64,000 nt of DNA, taken from the NCBI GenBank assembly GCA_964036195.1, contig OZ038455.1:6341855-6405854 (forward strand), in the 5' to 3' direction. The notes under the pieces were generated by a model. That model was not told where the DNA came from and ran no database searches. It worked only from the letters and a program-made list of their open reading frames with translations. A program made the translations under genes and the position numbers. This DNA comes from Sphaerolaimus hirsutus. Taxonomy: Eukaryota > Nematoda > Chromadorea > Monhysterida > Sphaerolaimidae. Every line of letters begins with the position of its first letter. Position 1 is the stretch's first letter. Shown here piece after piece: positions 33,721 through 44,689 of this stretch.

Positions 33721-34125
33721 TGTGTTTTTGCCATCATTGCCTGTATCTGTGTCGGTGCTGTATCTACCTAACTATGTGTTGCAAAACGGCAATAATCCCA
33801 TGACTCACAAATCTCTGAACACAAGTGCCACATCAAGTAGCCCTGGTGAATTGCACCAGAAGTGTTTGATTTCGCTGCAACATGCAACTAAATAGGCGTA
33901 CCTATGTGTGCTAAAAGACGCCGCGTGCCATGCAAAAAAGTTCTGATGCAACAGATGGTCTTCTGTCTGACCATTCTTCGCCGCAATATTTTTTACGCTA
34001 ACAGATGAGCATCAAAATTTTTTTTGGCTGAGAAGTAAAGCACCCGGGTGCTTTTTATGGAACATTATGCACAGCACAGCACCCCGGGAGCTTTGAACGG
34101 GGGGTGCTTTGATCGGATAAATACG
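33721..34125. other. unassigned sequence ending in a MITE remnant
   Basis: Nothing gene-like was seen. From about 34035 to 34130 GCACCCGGGTGCTTT words and a terminal AAATACGGTA belong to a decayed CCGTATTT-type MITE. Confidence 0.4.
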
Positions 34126-34505
34126 GTATTACGCATGTAAACCCATCCCGCATGTAGACCCATTATAGACACATTATACCCGTATGGGTAAGAAACGGAC
34201 GGCTAACCCCACCCCAAACCGCCCAGCTATCTCTCTATTCCTGAGCAAATTTTTTCGCTACTTTCCCCTGAACACCCCCCCCCCCTCCCCGCAAATTGCC
34301 TAGTCATCTAGCTATCTGGACCGTGTTTTGGAGCCATCTTTTCACCCAAAATCGAGAATTCTCATACGTCTTATAGATTTTAACAATGAAAATCACTACC
34401 TAGATCATGTGTTTTATTGCCTATTTTCAGCATACCGGGTATAATTACATGTGTTTCGGGTCAACATGCGGGATGGGTTTACATGCGGAATAGTGCAGGC
34501 CCTTA
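34126..34505. mobile_element. Mutator-like MITE with GCATGTAAACCC inverted ends
   Basis: GCATGTAAACCCATCCCGCATG near 34135 is inverted near 34455-34485, and the right end (read inward) starts GGGCCTGCAC like other members. The left tip appears truncated against the preceding MITE. Confidence 0.65.
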
Positions 34506-34667
34506 TTATCTGGGTGGAAAAAATGTGCTTGCATGCAATATTTATGAAACAATTCTTAAGAGTAGTTTTGAAGATGCTAAATTTGCACCCTGGATGGTTG
34601 CCCCTTATTGATGTAGATTTATCTCTAACATAGCAATGTCAGTAAATGATTGTAATTACACTTTCAG

Positions 34668-34787
34668 TTGGCAGTGTTCCATGTGATCAGTGGGAAGGAA
34701 ATGTGAGGAAGGCAGTGTATTCTCATGGAAGTTGCTGGCTCATTTCTTCAAATTATGATAACTGGTATAACTTTTACAATCAGAGTG
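34668..34787 (+). CDS. exon of probable extracellular-protein gene
   Basis: After the acceptor ACACTTTCAG, two bases and 39 open codons lead to a final G and a GTCAGT donor. The exon is phase 1-1, typical of extracellular modules. The peptide (GSVPCDQWEGNVRK then AVYSHGSCWLIS and NYDNWYNFYNQS) has two Cys and four Trp. Its phase lets it join the exon at 39266, across a 4.5-kb intron filled with transposons. That join, and earlier exons, are unproven. Confidence 0.55.
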
Positions 34788-35157
34788 GTCAGTTTATACT
34801 GTGATGAGTAAACTATATGGTGTATATCTAAAGTTCAAATGAGACTGCAATTTCAGCCTTGACAATAAATATATTAGAATTTCTGGTCTCAGTCTCAGTT
34901 TGTCTTGGTGCCTGGCTTCAGTCATGGCAGGGGTGGAAAAGGGGGGGTCACAAAAAATAAAAATGTCACCATTGGTTTAAAAAAGGCTCAAAAAAGGTTT
35001 TTATAAGGTCTTGGCTCCAAAAAGGTCTCTCACTGGTATTGGTCTCAGTATTCTCAGTAAGTTTCAGTATCAGTCTCAAAAAAGTCTCATTTAATTGCTG
35101 TGTATATCCAGATTTATCAGGTGCAGGTGAAATGTATGGGACTTGTAAATGGTGGGG

Positions 35158-36551
35158 GCTTGCTCTAGGGTTGGGATTTTCAAGATTTTCGGTTCTGGTT
35201 CTCGGTTCTCGGTTCCAGAAGATTTCGGTTCGGGTATCGGTTCTCGGTTCCTGACAATTTTCGGTTCCGGTTCTCAGTCCGGTTCTTTAGCTCGGTTCCG
35301 GTTCGGTTCTTTCGGTTCTCAAATGATCAAAATATCGGTTCCGGGTAATAAAAAAACCGGGTATCGGGTAATAATCAGCTGAAACGCAGAAAAACAATAT
35401 ATCCAAAATCCTCGAATAAGACCCCAGGGGAGTTATTGTTTCCTCAGCCGTTTTGGAGGGGGGAGTTATTCGAGGAGGGGTTATTTTGTCCTCAGCAACC
35501 TTGGACTTAATTCATTGCATGGATGTAATCTGTAGACTCATGTAATTCATGTATTTAACTGTCCAACAACAACAAAGTGTGTATACACTGCATACACATC
35601 ATGTATCTGCTGTTGCTGCTGTAGGCTAATATGCTTTTTATTCATGTATTGTATCGTTGTCATTCAACGGGGGGAGTTATTCAAGAGGGGGAGTTATTTT
35701 TTCCTCGCCTCGCCAACGGGGATTTATTCAAGGGGGAGTTATTTGAGGGGGGTCTTATTCGACGATTTGCGGTACCTAATTATACATGTGTAAGAATGGC
35801 CCCACACATGCTAGTTGACATTGACTCCAAATGTCAACTGGTTCCGCTCCCAATTCAAAGCTTGCGCCTGAACGTCGTTCGTCGGCTCGTCAGCAAGCTT
35901 TGAATAGGGATCGGCACCAGTTGACATTTGGTGTCGATGTCAACTAGCGTGTGCGGGCCCTATAATACATTGGTTGGATATTTCATACTACAGTAGCATA
36001 TCACAGCTTATTATTTCATGGTAGAATGCAGAAATTAGAGTTCTTATAATACTGGTATTTTTAAAAAGTGTAAATGTAAAAGTATATGTTTTTTGTACTC
36101 GCGTACTTTCAAAAAGTAGACAAATAAATGAGTACTGGTATTTTTTTCTGAAGGAAACATAAACGTATTTATGAAGTATGCGAGTACGCATATTTTTTTG
36201 CCGTTTTGCCAACTATAATTAAAACTGCAACAAAACCAGTGAAAACTACCACCAGTGATAATGTGTGTGTGAAATTAGACGCTCCTGTACAATAATAACA
36301 CAGAGTGAACAGGCACCAAGATTTTTAGCTGCTGTTTAAAAAATGGCTTAGATGTAGCTGTGGAAAAAATGCTCTAAATTTTTTTAAAAACTTTAGATTA
36401 CTCGAAAATTTCGGTTCTTTCGGTTACTTCGGTTCCGGGTATAAGGGCCGGTTCTCGGTTCCGGTTCGGTTCTCAAGCTCGGTTCCGGTTTTCGGTTCCA
36501 AAATAGTGCTCGGTTCTCGCTTCAGTTCGGGTCCCCAACCCTAGCTTGCTC
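35158..36551. mobile_element. hAT element (TAGGGTTGGG termini) with 8-bp duplication GCTTGCTC and nested MITEs
   Basis: The element 35166-36543 runs from TAGGGTTGGG to CCCAACCCTA with identical GCTTGCTC at 35158-35165 and 36544-36551. Both ends are packed with CGGTTC words. Nested inside are a CTCGAATAAGACCCC-type MITE (about 35405-35776), a Harbinger-type MITE (35798-35960) and a CAGAGTTG-type fragment (about 36030-36215). Confidence 0.92.
35798..35960. mobile_element. short MITE with Harbinger-like ends
   Basis: The left end GGCCCCACACATGCTAGTTG pairs with the right end, read inward GGGCCCGCACACGCTAGTTG. The arms continue with ACATTGACTCC/ATGTCAACTGG-type words. The terminus resembles the Harbinger at 26075. 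No clear flanking duplication. Confidence 0.7.
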
Positions 36552-37010
36552 ACCCCACACAAAAATTTCCACACATCTCACAAAAGTTCTACTAGAACTC
36601 GCATTCCCTCAAATTTTTCACGTTTCACCTGGGAAGGGGTGCTGCAGTCCCCATCTGGACACATCCCTGCTGCATTAAAAATATTCGTTGCTGCTATGAT
36701 GCAACACAACACATGCAAAAGAAGGTGACAAAGACGCATACTGCCTAGACAATATACATAAAGTCGGCAGACGTATCGCCCTACAAACATTTGCGTCAAT
36801 CTCTCCAGTGGAGAGTGCATGACGGCATTAGGTATTGTGACGCAATATTTTAACCATTGGAATAGATCGTGTCACGTATGAAAACTTGGCCCTTATCCCA
36901 GTTTCCAGCTGTGTATTATACAAATGAGAGTGAAAACTCAAAGTTAGCTAAAAATCATAAAAATTTGCTTCGCTTTGCCAATTTCCACCTTCATAATCGC
37001 TATTTTTGTT
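36552..37010. other. unassigned sequence
   Basis: No gene or repeat boundary is evident. Opposing ORFs of 60-80 codons overlap and look random. Confidence 0.45.
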
Positions 37011-37470
37011 TACCGTATTTCCTCGAAATACCCCCCGGGGGGTGATTGTTTCATAGTGGTCCCGAGGGGGGGGGGTTAAACGAGGGGGGGGGGTATTTCG
37101 AGGGGGGGGGGTTATTATTTCACAAGAAAATTTTTGAAAACCAAGTACGAAATTGTCGTCTGAAACATACGCAGACGTTGAAAAATGCAACAAAAACCGC
37201 CATTTATAAGGTTCTGTAGACTAATATTAGTATGTAGATGGTATGTACACTGTTCTAACGTGACACCGACATTGTTTTAACGTGTGTTCTGCAGTACACA
37301 GAACACAAACTACAGTTATTGTCATGTACGTTCCCTTTACACTCAATTTGGGGGGGGGGGTATTTCGAGGGGAGGGTGATTGTTTCATAGTGGTCCCGAG
37401 AGGGGGGGGGGTCAAACGAGGGGGGGGGGGTATTTCGAGGGGGGGGGGGGTATTTCGAGGAAATACGGTA
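37011..37470. mobile_element. intact CCGTATTTCCTCGAA MITE flanked by TA
   Basis: The element 37013-37468 starts CCGTATTTCCTCGAAATA and ends with the inverse, with TA at each side. Long G-runs alternate with TATTTCGAGG near both ends, which may form G-quadruplexes or be an assembly hazard. The interior (GTTCTAACGTGACACC, GTCATGTACGTTCCC) is shared with 47280-47478 and 60740-60850. Confidence 0.88.
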
Positions 37471-37474
37471 TATA

Positions 37475-37860
37475 CGTGGTTCTATAGCTAGTGTGAGCCT
37501 ATTTTATTCATATTTATAGCGGATTTCGAAATTTTGGCCGGCTGTCAAGTTCTCTTCTGTTGGAACAGAGCCAACAAATGAAAAACTAAACTAAAAACAA
37601 AAACGGTAGTTTGAACAGTAAAACGGTAGTTTGAACGGTCAAATTCTTTCGCTTTCAACGAGCAATGTTGATAACTAGGGCGTGTCACGCGCGGACGCAG
37701 CGAAACGTCCATTTTTCTTTTAATATGATTTTCTTTTTCAATTCCTAGCGTCCGCGTGGGACACAAGTTTCGTTGTTCGCTCTATTCACGAGCGAATTCT
37801 AACTCTCCGATTTTGTAGGATGAAATGTCTGCCGACTTTATGTATTATTTTTTGCAGTTG
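37475..37860. other. unassigned sequence
   Basis: I see only the direct pair AACGGTAGTTTGAAC near 37600-37640 and no gene. Confidence 0.45.
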
Positions 37861-39210
37861 AATTCAATTTGAATGAATTTGTTGAAGTTGAATATATTAG
37901 CCTTCTTTTATAGCTTTATTTAAGCATTATTCCATGCCAAACTTCACTTGAAGTCAAGTACATTAGACAAAAGGTGATATACGTAACGAGTCGACATAAA
38001 AATAGATATTTTTCACAAAAATGATCATTTATACTGGTATCTCATGAAGGGATGGCCAAGGATTTTTTCAAAGGTTCTTTTTAATAAAAAACGTTTTATT
38101 TGAAAAAACCCGACCATCGAAACCGTTTTTTTTATAAAAAAAACCTTGACCAAAATTTTGTGTACTAAGCACTAGGTATTTTGCAATTTTCTTTGCGTGC
38201 AAGTGCGCAATTTCACATGCACATAACTTTTCGTGTTTGTTTTCATTGGTTTTGGGGCATTTTGAGTGTATTCCATAGCTGTAGCTTCCATTTGTTCATG
38301 CTATTGTGCCATAATAAGCTGTGATATGTTAGTGTAGTATATAATATCCAGTCAATGTGCCTTCATATACTTGTACAGTGTGAAAAATCACTTCTAATGA
38401 ATTTGCTTTCTATTGTAACTTAATTTTAACACTATTCCAAGGCCAACTTCACTTGAAGTCACAAACTTTCAACAAAAGTGGATATACCGTATTTCCTCGA
38501 AATACCCCCCCCCTCGAAATACCCCCCCCCCTCGAAATACCCCCCCTCAAAATGGACACTATGAACTTATAAACCCCCCCCCTCGAAATACCCCCCCCCA
38601 AATTTAGTGTATAGAGAACGTAAATGACAAAGGCTGCGGTTTGTCATCCCGACAATGCAGAACACACGTTAAAAACGATGACTCTGTTATGTGAGAACAG
38701 TGTTTGTACGTCTACACACTTATAAATGTCTTTAGAGTCTTATAAATGGCGATTTTTGTTGCATTTTTCGACGTCTGCGTACGTTTCAGACGACATTTTA
38801 GTACTGGGATTTCAAAAAATTTCTGGCGAAATAATAAACCCCCCCCTCGAAATACCCCCCCCCCCCCTCGTTTAACCCCCCCTCAAAATTCTCACTCTGA
38901 AACAATAAACCCCCCGGGGGTATTTCGAGGAAATACGGTATGTAATAAGTCAACATCAAACAGATATTTTTGACAGAAATCACCACTTATAATGATATTC
39001 CATGGCTCTGCAGCCATTATATGGCTAAATATAACACCACAAAATACTGTCACCTGTCTGATATACCTGTATATTTTGACTCATAACCATATCTGGGAGC
39101 TTTTGAAAAAAACAACAGTTTTATTTTAAAATAAAACCCTATTTTTAAAGGAAAAAAAACTATTAAAAAAAATAAACCTTGTCGTTGAAAAAAACTTTTT
39201 TTGGCCGTAG
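37861..39210. mobile_element. partial hAT copies of the TAGGGTTGG family, hosting a TA MITE
   Basis: Segments at about 37915-38050 and 38430-39110 both match the interior of the intact hAT at 41824-43030 (CTTCACTTGAAGTCA, CAGCCATTATATGG, ATATCTGGGAGCTTTT), so two copies are overlapped or nested. Termini are degraded. Confidence 0.6.
38485..38940. mobile_element. CCGTATTTCC MITE with TA duplication shown by empty sites
   Basis: The element 38487-38938 interrupts GATATA...TATGTAATAAGTC. The uninterrupted relatives read GATATACGTAACGAGTC (near 37976) and GATATACGAAC (near 42232), so the target TA was duplicated on insertion. The ends are CCGTATTTCCTCGAAATA and its complement, with C-runs internal. 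Confidence 0.9.
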
Positions 39211-39265
39211 TAATGGTAGTAATCAAATCACTGTGCTTGTGAGTCTGGCCATATTTACTGCACAG

Positions 39266-41005
39266 GTGTGCACCACAAACGCTACAGGGGCCAGCTGGCT
39301 GTTTTGTCAGATCCTGATGTCAGAATGGATGTGTGGCGGAAGCTTGTAGTGAGTAGGGTTGCAATTACATTAGTTATTGCTGCAGACTGTGTGTCGCAAA
39401 ATCAATGTCCTAATATGTTAGTGTTGGTATTCTGCCTCAGATATTCTGATATTGATAATCAATACCAAAAATGCTCAATATTCAACATTTAATATGATAT
39501 ATCATTTCAAATAGTTGGCTGCCCATGAATATATAATTTAACAAATGGCGTTCCTTCAAACGCCAGTTACATTCTGCATTGTTACATCAGGCACCACCAA
39601 CTGGCATACATCCGGGCGAACTTGTGATTGTTGCATCTAAGCGCAACTTCAGTTCGACTACATACCTGACTGGTGCTGATAAGTTTGACCACTTCTACTG
39701 GGACTCCCATCAAGATAAAGTGGAGATACCAATAAGCAGGGCTGACATGACATCTTGGACTGATGCGCAGTCATTAATTTGGGAAGAACCGTATCATTTT
39801 TTGGTTTTAAGAGGAGCCAATGGACTTTTTGACAATGTTGGACCGGATTTTATAGTTCTAGCTATGTTTCAATACCGTAAGTGTGTGCTGTTCTTGATAT
39901 ATTATTAAGATTCAGTGAGATAGGTGATAATTAATTATTGAAAAATTTGCAGGACCTGTGGGCTTCATGCAGTGTCAGTATAAGAGGTACCCTGGGAACT
40001 GGGAGAGTGACCATGCAGTCACAGTGCAGCATACCATGGCCTCGGTGATAGGTAAGTCTAGTGCTACCTATGTTGAAACTCAATTTCTCATGAAAATTGT
40101 ATTTTCAATAATTTACTTTCTGAAATTTTCATTCAAATTTAGCTCAAAAGTCAAATACCTAAATGGAGAGGAGAGTAAACTTTTAAAATTTGTAAAAAGC
40201 TAAAACATTTGGATATTGGTTAAAATCATAGATTTTCTACACGTAGTATTCAAGATTTTGACCCTCTGGGGGTTTGATAGATGGGAAATCGACTCCCAGG
40301 AGAATTTCAATATACTGAATATTGTTTCAAGTTGTCAAACACAAGACAACATGTAGATGGTTGCTCCCTTGGATGAGGAAGCAACCAATTTGTACTTGGA
40401 CCCAATTCATCTTCACACACAAGTTGACTGTGTCAACTCTAGCAGTTTGCACAGTCACTTGTTGCTGCTGCCTTTTTGGCTCTGCGCCAAATGCTCCCAT
40501 CCCTATTAGTATAACTCAAAAAATAGTTGAAAGTATGCAATAAGCAACATGACCAGTGATTTTGAAAGTTAAAATCTATAAAAAGGTATGAAAATTAGCG
40601 ATTTTTAAGCAAAATGCTCAACTCCCAAACTGGATAGGTGATCCTTGATTTACTATTTTAAAATGTCTAATGAATATTACTCTAGAGCGGATGAAAATGA
40701 GAATCAAAGTCCTTGAAGATTTGAAAAGTAAAATCTGTAAAAAGTGAGTAAATAACCAGCTGTCTTTTCTAAAAAAAACACCAATGAAAAATGACAAAAA
40801 TGCAAAAACAGTTGTGTAACATCTTCCATAACTTTTGCCAGGTACAGTGACACAGTGTCAGCTTCTGTGCATGCAGACAATGACATGTTTGGCATTTAGT
40901 ACAGTGAGTACTGAGAAAGTCTGCAAGCTGCACCATGAAATTGCAAGGGTCATTGACAACAGGGTCTCTAATCCGTCAGGGCGTATTTACGTCATGACTG
41001 ACTGA
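39266..41005 (+). CDS. 3' exons of a probable secreted or surface protein with a PAN/apple-like C-terminus
   Basis: Exons 39266-39348, 39591-39876, 39953-40051 and 40842-41005 join in frame (donors GTGAGT, GTAAGT, GTAAGT; acceptors ending CAG or CCAG) and stop at TGA 41003-41005. The second exon has FDHFYWDSHQDKVEIP and EEPYHFLVLRGANG, loosely like a PA14-type beta-rich module (weak). The last exon has TQCQLLCMQTMTCLAFS followed by KVCKLHH, the spaced-cysteine pattern of PAN/apple domains, which mediate protein or sugar binding outside the cell. The first exon can join 34668-34787. The 5' end of the gene is not found. Confidence 0.6.
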
Positions 41006-41080
41006 ATGGATTTGTTGCCTTTGATAATAATTGTGAAAATTGTGTTTAAAATTGACGAAAAATTTGTTATGTATTCTGCA

Positions 41081-41235
41081 CAGAGTTGTGATAGTGTATT
41101 TACGTTTACCCAAAATACCCAAGTAAACAGGTATTTATACTCATGCTTATTACACTTTCCCGGCCAAAATACCCGGCTACTAAAAGCGTAAAAGATTTTG
41201 TTACATGGCCCAGTTTTACGGTTTTGAAAAAGTGT
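41081..41235. mobile_element. left fragment of a CAGAGTTG hAT MITE
   Basis: CAGAGTTGTGATAGTG is followed by TTTACGTTTACCC and ATACCCGG words. No right end is found. Confidence 0.5.
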
Positions 41236-41815
41236 AACTTTTGGGGCCGATGATGGATTCCGATGATGATGCTGTCGCGATTACCGCACTAAGTCTGAGT
41301 TAGCGGATGAAGCAGACTTGAGTGCCGATTAAATGCCATCTTTTTGTGCAGAAGAATGCGCAAATGAAATTGAGGCGTCTAATTATAAAAGTTGACAAGT
41401 CCACAAAATGTGATTTTGAGTAAATCGCATTTTAAGTTTCATGTCCAATTCCAGGTTAGTGGTGCGTGTCCAATGGGATGGGGCTCTCATGCTCAACATT
41501 AAGTTCCATATGTTAACAATAAAGTGTCAAATTTTCAGCCCCTGCTCTCAACGTATATGTGAAAAATGGGGTGTCTATAAAATTCTACTCGGACAGAACA
41601 AAACTGTTTTGGGGAGGAAAATGGACTTGTCGCCTTCTTGCGCTTTGAGCGCTTGGCGCCAAAATCCTGACGCTTTTTCCATCGTTAGTCTTAAGGTTTT
41701 TGATCCTCGCGGGGACTGGATAGATAGCAAATCGCTGCTCCGCATGGATACATAGCTGGATCTTTTGGTGGTGAGTACCTGCACACAAAAAATGTGAACC
41801 ACTTAGTGCATGTCT
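41236..41815. other. unassigned sequence with a GGCGCC scrap
   Basis: Short overlapping ORFs lie on both strands. A TTGGCGCC fragment with CTTTTTCCATCG sits at about 41640-41690. I see no supported gene. Confidence 0.4.
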
Positions 41816-43038
41816 ACCATTATTAGGGTTGGCCGATTTTTTTTAAACGTTTAAAAAAAACAAAAAAACAGGACGTCCGAAATGTTTTTTTTTTTAAAAC
41901 ATCAGCCGAAATTTTTAGCACTAAGCACTAGGTATTTTGCAAAATTTTTGCGCGCAAGCGCGCAATTTCACACACAGATTGACATTGGTGGTTGTTTTCA
42001 TTGGTTTTGTGGCATTTTTACCTAGTATCAAAGTATCCATTTCTATGTGCTACCAAGGGTTAATAAGCTGTCATATGTTGTTTTACTATATAATATTGAG
42101 GTAATGTGCTTCCATGTACCTCCACAGTGTGTAACCTTGCTCCCAAAGTAAGAACCTCCTTTTATAACCTTGTTTGATCACTATTCCGTGCCAAACTTTA
42201 CCTGAAGTCACAAACATTACGACTATAAGGCGATATACGAACAATCTGTCGACGAAAAATGGATATTTTTGACACAAATCATCACTTATAATGCTATCCC
42301 ATGGCTCCACAGCCATTATATGGTCATATATAACATCACAGAGTATTGCCACTGTCTGATATACCTATATATGTTGACACCAGGTAGGGTGTCAACAAAA
42401 ACTTTTTGACGGAAAACGGAAACGGAAACGGAAAAAATTTTGCACATGCCGGAAAACGGAAACGGAAACGGAAATTTTTTTGCACTTGCCGGAAAACGGA
42501 AAAATGGAAGGCCGGAAAACGGAAACGGAAACGGGAAAATTTGCTCAAATTATGCCGGAAACGGAAAAAATTTGCTGAAACTTTGCCGGAAATGGAAAAA
42601 AATTTGCAGAAATTTATCCTGAATAAAAAAAATTTGCAGAAATCTCACTAGAAATAGGAAAAATTCACTTCATTGAGAACCTGCATGCATTTTTACCAGT
42701 TTGGCTGAAACAAAAAAAACAGAAAATTGAGCTGGAAAGTGGAAAAAAGTTGGAAAAACAGACAATTGAACTGAAAAACGGAAAAAGGCGGAAAAACTGA
42801 CAAAATTTGCTGGAAAACGGAAAATGAGCCGGAAAAACGGAAACGGAAACAGAAAAAAAATTTAGCAGCCGGAAAACGGAAACGGAAAAAAATTTGCCTG
42901 CGGAGAGCGGAAACGGAAAACAGAAAACGGAAAGTTGACACCCTAACACCAGGTCATATCTGGGAGCTTTTAAAAAAAACGTTTTTCATTGAAAAACATT
43001 GAGTTAAAAAAACGTTTTTTTCCAACCCTAACCATTAT
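41816..43038. mobile_element. hAT element (TAGGGTTGG termini) with 8-bp duplication ACCATTAT, containing another hAT
   Basis: The element 41824-43030 starts TAGGGTTGG and ends CCAACCCTA, flanked by identical ACCATTAT at 41816-41823 and 43031-43038. Ends carry AAAAAACGTTTTT words. It is non-coding and is the best reference copy for fragments at 15519-15680 and 37861-39210. A second hAT sits at 42385-42945. Confidence 0.93.
42377..42953. mobile_element. nested hAT element (TAGGGTGTCAAC termini) with 8-bp duplication ACACCAGG
   Basis: The element 42385-42945 runs from TAGGGTGTCAAC to GTTGACACCCTA with identical ACACCAGG on both sides. Nearly all of it is imperfect repeats of GGAAACGGAAA and CCGGAAAACGG. 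ORFs across it reflect these repeats only. Confidence 0.93.
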
Positions 43039-43039
43039 C

Positions 43040-43700
43040 CTTGACGTTTAATTTTTTTAAATCAGTTGACTGTGATTTAAAAAAATCATATTTACCTATG
43101 TAAAAACTCAAGTGCCATATTAGTGTACTACAGAACAGTGAAAAGCCCTTGTCGCAGGTTTCCCACTGCAATTGAACCGAAACATGACAGGTCATCTGAT
43201 GCCATTTTTTCTGAAACTTTTTTTGCATAGGCTAGGGTTCAAATGGGAGCCTGATTATGAAACCAAATTTTCTTTCGATGTTGTAATCCTGATCCTGATC
43301 CCGAAGCCCCAATCCTGATCCCTACACCTAAATATGAAAATCTCAATCCAGATAGCAATGTGAAATGCTTCAAATTCCAAAACCCGAATTCTGATCTCGA
43401 TCCCTGAAAAATGTTCTGTGACATAAAATTTTACCCACGTCTCCAATATACCTAATTCGATGTGGTAATTTATTTAATTGGCATGAAACACCTTTTAGAT
43501 CTTAAATGGTCCTTAATTTGCCAGTGCTTAAATATTGGTATATAATCTATATATATAATATAGTCATAAATATAGGTATATAAATATATAATAAAAGCAC
43601 TGATACTGATGCAAAAGTTGTGCTGTATCGGCTTATGAACACTGTGATTGTCATATGTTGTCATGTCATGATTAAAATTTTCCATTTGTGTCTTGTCAAG
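43040..43700. other. unassigned AT-rich sequence
   Basis: CTGATCC/TCGATCCC-type words recur near 43280-43400, and a TATATA-rich tract lies at 43540-43590. No gene is supported. Confidence 0.45.
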
Positions 43701-43707
43701 TTTCACA

Positions 43708-43892
43708 GCGACCCACAGTACACTGACAGCTCACTGACAGCTAGCTGACAGCCACTTGTTTACTGTTGTCAGCGAGCTGTCAGCGGTTGGCAGCCGGCTG
43801 CAGCAGTTGGCAGCGAAGCGAGCTGCAGCCATTTCTAAAAGCACCAGTGTAGTTGTCAGCGAGCTGTCAGCTTACTGACTGTGGGTGCACCA
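43708..43892. mobile_element. small MITE rich in TGTCAGCGAGCTGTCAGC
   Basis: The left end ACCCACAGTACACTGACAGC pairs with the right end, read inward CACCCACAGTCAGTAAGCTG. The interior and flank (to 43970) repeat the palindromic words GCTGACAGCTC and TGTCAGCGAGC. Confidence 0.6.
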
Positions 43893-44479
43893 TATACATT
43901 TACTCTACTGTCAGCGAGCTGCATAATGCGGCCCAGTAATGTTGTCAGCGATCTGTCAGCTAACTACATTTTGTTGTCATTTTGTTGCAAAGTGAAATGT
44001 GTGTTTGAAAATGAATGTGTTTCCTGATTATTGCGTACCGTATTTCCTTGAAATACCCCCCGGGGGGTGATTGTTTCATAGTGGTTTCGAGAGGGGGGGT
44101 ATTTCGAGGGGGGGTGGTTATTATTTCACAAGAAGTTTTTTGAAATCCCAGTACGAAATTGTCGTTTGAAACGTACGCAGACGTCGAAAAATGCAACAAA
44201 AACCGCCATTTATAAGGTTCTGTAGACAATCTAAACCTATATATTTTCGAGAGAACTGCATGCAAAGGATGCCTAATGCAAAAGATGCCTAATGCAAAAG
44301 ATAGGGGCACAATCACAGCCTCATTTTTTGCCCGATTCGTGTGTGTTTTTGCACACAATGCAGTCACTATTTATTAGTACAAAATGCCCTTTACAAACAC
44401 GTTACAATCTTGACAAACAGGGTTAGTAGATGGCAAAGTTGCTTCCCAAGAATGCAATTGCACATGTATAGGGGGTGAA

Positions 44480-44680
44480 CTTGAGTTTTTAAGGGCTGAG
44501 TTTTCAATTCAGGGTTGAGTTGATGGGTGTTTATAAATTAGGGTTGAGTTGACAGAAGTTTAAAAATAAGGGGCTGTTGACACAGGTTTACAAATTAGAG
44601 GCTGAGTTTATGGGAGTTGAGTTGATGGGTGTTTGCCAAATTAGGGGTTGAGTTTATGGGAGTCACAATAACATTACCAT
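44480..44680. repeat. ~30-bp degenerate tandem repeats, left flank of the satellite
   Basis: Units like GAGTTTATGGGAGT and AAATTAGGGGTTGAG recur with variable length. The clean version of the same unit is at 46182-46320 on the other side of the satellite, in the same orientation. Confidence 0.7.
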
Positions 44681-44689
44681 AATCATTCA

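Noticed and set aside
37070-37450. Long G-runs as telomere or G-quadruplex loci
   Set aside because: The runs belong to the ends of the CCGTATTTCC MITE family and occur in each intact copy. No telomeric repeat is present.
42406-42949. Lys/Asn/Gly-rich ORFs on the plus strand and Phe/Ser-rich ORFs on the minus strand
   Set aside because: They reflect GGAAACGG repeats within a non-coding hAT bounded by perfect duplications.
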